This document shows positions 52,762-61,585 of a stretch of 61,585 nucleotides of DNA, one piece after another (the first letter of the stretch is position 1; each line of letters starts with the position of its first letter). The DNA is from Arthrobacter sp. APC 3897. GTDB taxonomy: Bacteria > Actinomycetota > Actinomycetes > Actinomycetales > Micrococcaceae. A program made the position numbers and the translations under genes. The stretch spans positions 1 to 61,585 of the forward strand of contig NZ_JASDDG010000031.1 in the NCBI RefSeq assembly GCF_030407495.1, read 5' to 3'. The notes beneath the pieces were generated by a model, which ran no database searches, was not told the origin of the DNA, and saw only the letters and a program-made list of their open reading frames with translations.

Positions 52762-55152
52762 ATGAGTACCCACAAACTGCTCCAGCAGTCGCAGCCGCGC
52801 ATCATCGACCTCTCGGTCGAGGGCATGACGTGTGCTTCGTGCGTGGGCCGGGTGGAGCGGAAATTGGGAAAGATCGAAGGCGTTCACGCCACGGTCAACC
52901 TTCCGCTGGAATCCGCCCGGGTCAGCGTCCCGGACGGCGTAACCGACGAACAGATCCTGCACGCCGTGGATGCGGCCGGATACAAGGCCCGGCTGGTGCG
53001 GTCCGCAGTATCATCTCCCGCCGGCGGCGGCAAGCATGCCGGAGCGGACAACAGCTCAGCGCACGGCGGCCGCGAAGACTCCGGCCGCGACGATCCTGAA
53101 CGCCACGGTTCAGGCACCAAAAACTCCGAGCACTCCGGTGAGGAGCACATGAGCCACGGCGGAACGGCCGCCGTGCTGCGTCCGCGGCTGATCCTGGCTG
53201 CCGTCCTCACGGTTCCGGTGTTTCTTGTGTCGATGATTCCGGCCCTGCAGTTCAGTAACTGGGGCTGGTTTGCCGCGCTCCTGACCCTGCCGGTGGTCAC
53301 CTGGTCCGCCTGGCCCTTCCACCGGGCGGCGGCCGTCAACGCCCGGCATTTCGCCTCCACCATGGACACTCTGGTTTCGCTGGGCGTAACAGCGTCCTAT
53401 CTGTTCTCCCTGGGTACCCTGCTGGCAGATCCGTCACTGACCGCCCACACCGGCATGTCGGATATGCCGGGCATGGCCGAGGGCGGACACGCCAACCTCT
53501 ACTTCGAGGTTGCCGCCGTCGTCGTCACCTTCCTGCTGCTCGGACGGTATCTTGAAGCGAACGCCAAAGCCCGCGCGGGTGACGCCCTGAAGGCGCTGCT
53601 CAGCCTGGGGGCAAAGGACGCCGCCGTTCTGCGCAACGGCGCCGAGGTCCGGGTGCCGGCGCAGGATTTGGCCGTCGGCGATGTCATAGTGGTCCGGCCG
53701 GGTGAAAAGATTGCCGCCGACGGCGTGGTGCTGGACGGTCATTCGGCAGTGGACACTTCCCTGATTACGGGTGAATCCGTTCCGGTGGAGGTGGGCCCGG
53801 GCGACACGGTCACCGGTGCCACAGTCAACACGTCAGGACGGCTGATGGTCACCGCCTCCCGCGTGGGCAGTGAAACCACGCTGGCCCAAATGGGGCGCCT
53901 GGTGAGCGATGCTCAGTCCGGCAAAGCGCCGATCGCCCGGTTGGCGGACAGGATCAGTGCCGTCTTCGTTCCCATTGTGCTGGGTATCGCCGTCCTGACT
54001 TTCGTTTTATGGCTGGTCTTCAGCGGTGATCTCCAGGCTGCGTTTACCGCCGCCGTCGCGGTGCTTGTCATCGCGTGCCCGTGTGCCTTGGGTCTGGCCA
54101 CGCCCGTGGGCCTGCTCACCGGCACCGGGCGCGGGGCCCAGCTGGGCATCCTGATCAAGGGTCCGCAGGTGCTTGAAGACACCCGCACTGTGGACACCAT
54201 TGTGCTGGACAAGACCGGAACGGTGACCGACGGCCGGCTTTCCGTTGTACGGACGCTGACCCTGGAACCGGCCATTGACGAGGAGGAGCTGCTGCAGCTG
54301 GCAGGCTCCGTGGAGGCTGCGGGGGAGCACCCGATCGCCGTTGCCATTGCTGCGGCTGCCCAGAATGCAGCGCCCGACGGCGCACTCGCCCCGGTGAGCG
54401 GGTTCGACTCGGCGCCCGGCGGAGGTGTCCGCGGAACAGTGAACGGACGCGCCGTCGTCGCCGGCCGTTCCGGCTGGCTGGAGGAAAACGGCGTTGTCCT
54501 GCCCGGGACAGCGTCGGCGATGCTGCGAACGGAACAGGAGGCCGGATCCACCGCCGTCCTGGTGGCTGTGGACGGACGGGCCGCCGGGATTATTAGCCTG
54601 CAGGACAACCTCAAGCCCGGATCCGTAGCGGCCATCGCACGGCTGCGGGCCCTGGGACTGCGGCCCGTGCTGCTCACCGGGGACAATGCCGTGGTGGCTG
54701 CACGGGTAGCCGAAGCCGTCGGGATCGCCCCGGGGGACGTGCTGGCCGATGTCCGGCCGGAGGGCAAGGTTGAAGCCGTCAAGAGGTTCCAAGCCGACGG
54801 GGCAACTGTGGCCATGGCAGGCGACGGCGTGAACGATGCCCCGGCGCTGGCACAGGCGGATCTTGGCATCGCGATGGGCTCCGGCACCGACGTCGCCATT
54901 GAAGCGGCGGACCTGACCGTGATGGGCAACGACCTGGGTCAGGTGGCCACGGCCATCGAGCTGTCCCGGCGGACCCTGGGCACCATCAAGACCAACCTGT
55001 TCTGGGCTTTCTTCTACAACGCCGTTGGCATCCCGGTGGCAGCCCTGGGTCTGCTGAATCCCATGATCGCCGGTGCAGCCATGGCGGCCAGCTCCGTGCT
55101 GGTGGTGGGCAACTCGCTGCGGCTGCGCAACTTCGGCAAGCACGGTGCGTGA
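52762..55152 (+). CDS. copA: Copper-exporting P1B-type ATPase
   Basis: This 796-residue copper efflux pump has one N-terminal metal-binding domain (GMTCASC, Cys24 and Cys27), then a His/Ser/Glu-rich linker (about 90-135). Membrane helices follow, with a Met/His-rich luminal loop ([15 protein letters not shown], about 232-246), the copper site CPC (near 438), phosphorylated Asp in DKTGT (near 483), the HP motif GEHPIAVAI and the hinge GDGVNDAP (near 687). It is the last gene of the csoR operon. Confidence 0.95.
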   Translation: MSTHKLLQQSQPRIIDLSVEGMTCASCVGRVERKLGKIEGVHATVNLPLESARVSVPDGVTDEQILHAVDAAGYKARLVRSAVSSPAGGGKHAGADNSSAHGGREDSGRDDPERHGSGTKNSEHSGEEHMSHGGTAAVLRPRLILAAVLTVPVFLVSMIPALQFSNWGWFAALLTLPVVTWSAWPFHRAAAVNARHFASTMDTLVSLGVTASYLFSLGTLLADPSLTAHTGMSDMPGMAEGGHANLYFEVAAVVVTFLLLGRYLEANAKARAGDALKALLSLGAKDAAVLRNGAEVRVPAQDLAVGDVIVVRPGEKIAADGVVLDGHSAVDTSLITGESVPVEVGPGDTVTGATVNTSGRLMVTASRVGSETTLAQMGRLVSDAQSGKAPIARLADRISAVFVPIVLGIAVLTFVLWLVFSGDLQAAFTAAVAVLVIACPCALGLATPVGLLTGTGRGAQLGILIKGPQVLEDTRTVDTIVLDKTGTVTDGRLSVVRTLTLEPAIDEEELLQLAGSVEAAGEHPIAVAIAAAAQNAAPDGALAPVSGFDSAPGGGVRGTVNGRAVVAGRSGWLEENGVVLPGTASAMLRTEQEAGSTAVLVAVDGRAAGIISLQDNLKPGSVAAIARLRALGLRPVLLTGDNAVVAARVAEAVGIAPGDVLADVRPEGKVEAVKRFQADGATVAMAGDGVNDAPALAQADLGIAMGSGTDVAIEAADLTVMGNDLGQVATAIELSRRTLGTIKTNLFWAFFYNAVGIPVAALGLLNPMIAGAAMAASSVLVVGNSLRLRNFGKHGA

Positions 55153-55193
55153 ATCCGGCGCCGTAAGCGGGAGAGCGAAGACGGCCTAAAACA

Positions 55194-55229
55194 CTGCACC
55201 TGCCGATTCCTTGGGAACGGCAGGTGCAG
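55194..55229 (+). terminator. Hairpin after copA
   Basis: CTGCACCTGCCG (55194-55205) pairs with 55218-55229, extended inside by TTCC/GGAA, with one bulge. It lies 41 bases after the copA stop codon. The T-tract is poor. Confidence 0.7.
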
Positions 55230-55257
55230 CTTGTTAATGCGCTTGTTAACCGGCGGC

Positions 55258-55400
55258 ATCCTTCGTGCAGATTACGGGCCTTGGCGAAATCCCTCGTGCA
55301 GATCAAGGGCTCATACGGGCTGATACGGCGCAAATGGTCCCATCAGCTGCACGAAGGATTCAGCGGAGACCTGATGGGGCCCGAGAGCTGCACGAAGGAT
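55258..55400. repeat. Cluster of four 13-bp repeats in two orientations, in a 314-bp gap
   Basis: Bases 55153-55466 hold no gene. ATCCTTCGTGCAG occurs at 55258-55270 and, with one change, at 55289-55301. Its exact reverse complement occurs at 55347-55359 and 55388-55400. Similar GGGCC/GGGCT sequence follows three of the copies, so the unit may be longer than 13 bp. CCCATCAG (55339-55346) and CTGATGGG (55371-55378) form an inverted repeat around the third copy. The two halves could fold on each other. The family is not one I recognise. Confidence 0.75.
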
Positions 55401-55466
55401 CCCCGCGGCACGTGCGGCAACGGCGGCCGCCCAGAAAGCCCGGGACAGCCGCCGGAAAAGCAAGCG

Positions 55467-58013
<2,547 letters not shown>

Positions 58014-58021
58014 TGGTAGGG

Positions 58022-58105
58022 CTTATACGGGAGTGCAGGGGGATGCGGCACGGCGGCCGAAGCGTCCTGCAGACAGCGGAGAAAAATTCCCACTACTCTG
58101 AGTCT
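58022..58105. promoter_or_regulatory. Divergent promoters of parC and the GNAT/acyl-CoA synthetase gene
   Basis: On the plus strand TACTCT (58094-58099) is followed by six bases and the ATG at 58106. On the minus strand TATAAG (58027-58022) is followed by eight bases and the parC ATG. Both transcripts look leaderless or nearly so. Confidence 0.5.
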
Positions 58106-60802
58106 ATGGCGGAGCAGGGACATTACCCCGAATATTGGGAAGCTGACGTGGTGTTGCGGGACGGCGGCACCGGGCATTTGAGACCCGTGACACCCGGGGA
58201 CGCGCAGGCCCTCCAGGAGTTCCACATGCGCCAGTCCCAAAGCTCCATTTACCTGCGCTTCTTCACCTACAAGGCCAAGCTCAGCAACAAGGAGCTGGCC
58301 CGGTTCACCAACGTGGATTACAAGGACCGGGTGGCTTTTGTCATCACCATCGGCTCGGAGATCATCGGCATTGGCCGTTATGACCGCCTCGATGACCCCA
58401 CCGAAGCCGAAGTGGCCTTCAACATCGCGGACGGCCACCAGGGACGCGGACTGGGTTCCATCCTGCTCGAGCACCTCGCCGCTGCGGCCCGGGAGAACGG
58501 CATCCGCCGTTTCTCCGCCGAGGTGCTTCCCGAAAACCGGAAAATGATCGGAGTTTTCGCGGATGCCGGCTATGAGGTGCGGCGCCACTTTGACGACGGC
58601 GTGATCGCCCTCGACTTCAACATCGACCCCACGGAGAAATCCCGGGCCGTCATGGAATCCCGCGAACACCGCGCCGAGGCCCGCAGCGTCGCGGACCTGC
58701 TCTCGCCGTCGTCCGTTGCCGTCATCGGAGCCAGCCGCGAGTGGGGCACCGTGGGATATCAGCTGCTGGAACACATCATCGAGGGCGGCTTCACCGGTTC
58801 CGTGTACGCCGTGAACCCGGAGGCCTTCGAGCTGGCCGGCATGGTGTCCTACGCCCGGATCGGGGAGGTGCCCGAACCCGTCCAGCTGGCCATCATTGCC
58901 GTTCCCTACGATCAGGTGCAGCCGGTGGTGGAGGAGTGCGCCCGCGCCGGCGTGAAGGGGCTGCTGGTGGCCACCGCGGGATACGCGAACGACGGCGAAC
59001 GCGGCCTCGCCCGGCAGCGGCGCCTGGTGCGCCACGCCCGGGCCAACGGCATGCGCGTGGTGGGTCCGGCGTCGCTGGGCCTGATCAACACCCGCCCCGG
59101 GGTCCGGCTGAATGCCTCCATGGCGCCGTCCCTGCCCGAAGCCGGGGGGCTGGGCCTGTTCAGCCAGTCCGCCGCCATCGGGGTCCTCCTCTACGCGGCG
59201 GCCCAGCGGCGCAGCCTGGGACTGTCCTCCACCATTTCCGCCGGCAACCGGGCCGATGTCTCAGGCAATGACGCCATGCAGTACTGGGAAGACGACACCG
59301 ACACCCGGGTGGTGGGCATGTACCTGGAATCGGTCGGCAATCCCCGAAAGTTCTCCCGGATTGCCCGCCGTCTGGCTACCTCCAAGCCGGTGATCGTAGC
59401 CAAGTCCGACGTCACGGGGCTGCAGCTGCCGCCGGGCCACGCGGTGCGGACCACCCAGGCGCCGGCCGGAGCGCTGGATGCCATGCTGCGCCAGTCCGGC
59501 GTCATCCGGGTGAACACCAACGAACAGCTGATGGACGTTGCCCAGATTGCCGTCAGCCAGCCGCTGCCGGCAGGCCGGGCGCTGGCGGTCTTCAGCAACT
59601 CGGCGGCCCTGGGCCGGGTGGTGGCCGATGCCGCCGTCGGCCTGGACCTGGAAGTGCGCAGCCTGCAGGCGGACCTCGCCCTGGACACGGGGATGAGCGT
59701 CGCCCTTCCGCTGCTGCGTGCCACCGTGACCAAGGCGCTCGCGGATGACAACGTGCACGCCGGGGTTGTCACCCTGCTGCCGTCCCCCGGGTTGACGACG
59801 GAAAAAATAGCGCAGTGCCTGCAGGAGTGCGTGGCCGAGACCGGCAAACCCGTGGTGGCTGCCTTTACCGGAATCATGGACCCCACCGCGCATGTGGAGG
59901 GACTGCTGACCGAGGGGGGACGGGAAGAGGACGGGCGGCAGTCCGGGCTGCCGTGCTTCTCCAGCCCAGGCGCTGCCGTCTCTGCGCTCGCCTCTCTGGT
60001 CCGGTACACCGAATGGGCCGCCCGCGATCACGGGCACTTTGTCGAGCCCGCCGGAGTGGATCCTGAAGGTGCCCGCGCGCTGGTCGAAAAGCTTCTGTCC
60101 CGGGTTTCCGGTGACGGGCTGATGCGGCTTTCGGCTGAGGAAACCACGCAGCTGCTGGCCTTCTACGGTGTCCGGCTGCTGCCCTCGGTTCCGTTCAGCA
60201 CGGGGGAGGAAGCCGTGGCGGCAGCGGATTCCCTCGGCTGGCCCGTGGTCATCAAGACCATGGATGAACACCTGCGCCACCGCCTCGACCTGGGCGGCGT
60301 ACGGATGAACATCTCCACGCGGGAGGAGCTCCTCACCAACATCGCCCAGATGAAGCAGTCCCTGGAGCCGTACGGCAGCTTTGAACTCGAGGTGCAGGCC
60401 ATGGCTCCATCGGGACAGGGCTGCACCGTCCGCGCCATTGAAGATCCGCTGCTCGGGCCGGTGCTTTCCTTCGGCCTGGCCGGAGACGCCGTGAATCTGC
60501 TGGATGACTGGGCCCACGGCATTCCGCCGCTGACGGACACGGACGTTGCGGACCTGGTGCGTGCACCGCGTGCCTCCGGCAAGCTCTTCGGTTACCAGGG
60601 CCTGCCCAAGGCCAACGTTGCCGCCTTGGAGGACCTGATTTCTCGGCTGGCCCTGCTGAAGGACGAGCATCCCGAAATTGCGCTGCTGGAAATCAACCCC
60701 GTGCTGGTCTCCACCACCGGAGTGACTGTCCTCAGCGCAGATGTCCGGCTGGGCAACCCGCAGCGGCGCACTGACAGCGCCCGGCGGGCGATGCGGGACT
60801 AG
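58106..60802 (+). CDS. GNAT acetyltransferase fused to NDP-forming acyl-CoA synthetase (Pat-like)
   Basis: In this 898-residue fusion an N-terminal GNAT domain (about 15-170; IADGHQGRGLGSILLEHL binds acetyl-CoA) precedes the subunits of an ADP-forming acyl-CoA synthetase: CoA-binding Rossmann domain (about 190-310; VAVIGASREWGTVGY), ligase-CoA domains (about 315-650; GLFSQSAAIG) and ATP-grasp domain (about 680-885). Such proteins are protein lysine acetyltransferases (Pat type) that can inactivate acetyl-CoA synthetase. Near the usual catalytic histidine the sequence reads GHAVRTTQ (His445) and not SHTG, so ligase activity is doubtful. The frame upstream of this ATG overlaps parC and is rejected. 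Confidence 0.9.
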   Translation: MAEQGHYPEYWEADVVLRDGGTGHLRPVTPGDAQALQEFHMRQSQSSIYLRFFTYKAKLSNKELARFTNVDYKDRVAFVITIGSEIIGIGRYDRLDDPTEAEVAFNIADGHQGRGLGSILLEHLAAAARENGIRRFSAEVLPENRKMIGVFADAGYEVRRHFDDGVIALDFNIDPTEKSRAVMESREHRAEARSVADLLSPSSVAVIGASREWGTVGYQLLEHIIEGGFTGSVYAVNPEAFELAGMVSYARIGEVPEPVQLAIIAVPYDQVQPVVEECARAGVKGLLVATAGYANDGERGLARQRRLVRHARANGMRVVGPASLGLINTRPGVRLNASMAPSLPEAGGLGLFSQSAAIGVLLYAAAQRRSLGLSSTISAGNRADVSGNDAMQYWEDDTDTRVVGMYLESVGNPRKFSRIARRLATSKPVIVAKSDVTGLQLPPGHAVRTTQAPAGALDAMLRQSGVIRVNTNEQLMDVAQIAVSQPLPAGRALAVFSNSAALGRVVADAAVGLDLEVRSLQADLALDTGMSVALPLLRATVTKALADDNVHAGVVTLLPSPGLTTEKIAQCLQECVAETGKPVVAAFTGIMDPTAHVEGLLTEGGREEDGRQSGLPCFSSPGAAVSALASLVRYTEWAARDHGHFVEPAGVDPEGARALVEKLLSRVSGDGLMRLSAEETTQLLAFYGVRLLPSVPFSTGEEAVAAADSLGWPVVIKTMDEHLRHRLDLGGVRMNISTREELLTNIAQMKQSLEPYGSFELEVQAMAPSGQGCTVRAIEDPLLGPVLSFGLAGDAVNLLDDWAHGIPPLTDTDVADLVRAPRASGKLFGYQGLPKANVAALEDLISRLALLKDEHPEIALLEINPVLVSTTGVTVLSADVRLGNPQRRTDSARRAMRD

Positions 60803-60914
60803 GGAGGCGGAACCGGAGGATAGGGGGGGCAGGGGGCCGGACCTGAAGAATGAACTCGCAACTCTTCCGCGCGCCATTTAGGTACTGGACCGCTCTCTGA
60901 GGGAAACTGGAGTC

Positions 60915-61585
60915 ATGTCGCCGTTACTTTCCTCTGAACGCCGCAGCCTGGATGCCTCCATGGAGCGGGCCGGCTTTTATCCCACGCTTCTGGCCGACGT
61001 CGTCCACGATGCCCTGGACGGCCGGGAACCGCTGTCCCACCTGATTCACCTGGAGACCCACTTCGAGCGCACCGAGGTGCACCGCCACATCACCGTGCTG
61101 GTGCTGACCGAGGACATGCTGGTGATCACCCACGTGGATGACCAGCAGCTGGATGAAGCCGGGGAGCAGATGATGGCTCAGGTTTCCACCGAATCGGTGC
61201 CCGTGACGCAGATCCGGTCCGTGGTCCTGGGCTACATGTATGCCCAGCCCCAGGACTACAAGCCCTCCGACCAGGCCCGTGAACTGACCTTGGCCATCGC
61301 CTGGTCGGGCGGCCAGCGCCTGGACATGGGCCCCGCAGGGTGTGCGGACCCGCAGTGCGACGCCGACCACGGCTACACCGGCACCATTGCCCAGGAGGAC
61401 ATTGTCCTGCGCGTCAGTGCCGAGGCCGACGGTGCCCAGGCCGTGCAGAACGCCAAGGACTTCGCCCGGGCACTGCGCAAGGTCAACACGGACACCGTGA
61501 ACGTGCGGGCGATGGAAGCCGGAGAAGTACGCCAGCGAGTCGCGGGCATCGGCAGCCGGTTCAACCGCAGCCACCACCAGCGGTA
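60915..61585 (+). CDS. DUF5998 family protein (runs to the window edge)
   Basis: An open frame from the ATG at 60915 encodes 223 residues without a stop codon up to the last two bases, TA, which are probably the start of a TAA or TAG codon. The gene is therefore nearly or fully complete. The product resembles the actinobacterial DUF5998 family of unknown function: soluble, mixed alpha/beta, with a CADPQCDADHGYTG segment (two Cys and a His, near 143-156) that could bind metal. GGAG lies just before the ATG. No operon partner is visible. Confidence 0.8.
   Translation, partial: MSPLLSSERRSLDASMERAGFYPTLLADVVHDALDGREPLSHLIHLETHFERTEVHRHITVLVLTEDMLVITHVDDQQLDEAGEQMMAQVSTESVPVTQIRSVVLGYMYAQPQDYKPSDQARELTLAIAWSGGQRLDMGPAGCADPQCDADHGYTGTIAQEDIVLRVSAEADGAQAVQNAKDFARALRKVNTDTVNVRAMEAGEVRQRVAGIGSRFNRSHHQR

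Noticed and set aside
55258-55400. CRISPR array
   Set aside because: The repeats are only 13 bp, face both ways, have irregular spacing, and no cas genes are near.

Overview
The window is high-GC chromosomal DNA from an actinobacterium, most probably a member of the Micrococcaceae close to Arthrobacter. The lineage is inferred from the GlnE/glutamine synthetase/lipA-lipB neighbourhood, a primary sigma factor next to topoisomerase IV subunit B, a fused CydDC exporter, proteins of families typical of actinobacteria (DUF4191, DUF4192, DUF5998, DUF7455, PAC2), TANNNT-type -10 boxes and several apparently leaderless genes. I found no rRNA, tRNA, insertion sequence, prophage or CRISPR array. The window reads as a continuous stretch of core genome with a few accessory cassettes.

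Left part (1-12.9 kb). It opens with the 3' end of glnE, then a fused binding-protein/permease amino acid ABC transporter with its ATPase, a small secreted-peptide gene behind a structured leader, and a PadR/DUF1048/DrrAB-like efflux operon. Glutamine synthetase glnA follows on the minus strand, with a textbook tandem GlnR box upstream. Next come an RDD protein, DUF4191, lipA and lipB, and then a membrane protein with a degenerate kinase domain. GlnE adenylylates GlnA, so both the transcriptional and the post-translational control of nitrogen assimilation are visible.

Middle (12.9-38 kb). A single-chain tricorn protease is followed by a CrcB fluoride-channel pair. Then comes a xylo-oligosaccharide cassette: LacI regulator, lipoprotein, two permeases, GH3 and cytoplasmic GH10, with a CGAA-N-TTCG-type operator. 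After it lie an OsmC protein, sucB and lpdA (lipoylated 2-oxoacid dehydrogenase parts, which depend on LipA/LipB), leucyl aminopeptidase, a PAC2 protein, an MFS permease, DUF4192, the primary sigma factor and a DUF7455 protein.

Right part (38-61.6 kb). parE is followed by a convergent BlaI/M56-peptidase pair, which is divergent from cydA-cydB-cydDC. A duplicated dyad operator lies between the two units. Then come a tandem GNAT protein, an MntR-type DtxR regulator, three small accessory genes, and a copper cassette (csoR-copZ-copA) with two CsoR palindromes. An intergenic cluster of four copies of a 13-bp repeat follows, then parC, a GNAT/acyl-CoA-synthetase fusion and a DUF5998 gene that reaches the window edge at what looks like its stop codon.

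The best leads for something little described are the duplicated operator linking BlaI/M56 to cytochrome bd, the repeat cluster at 55.3 kb, the membrane pseudokinase, and the structured leader of the small secreted peptide.
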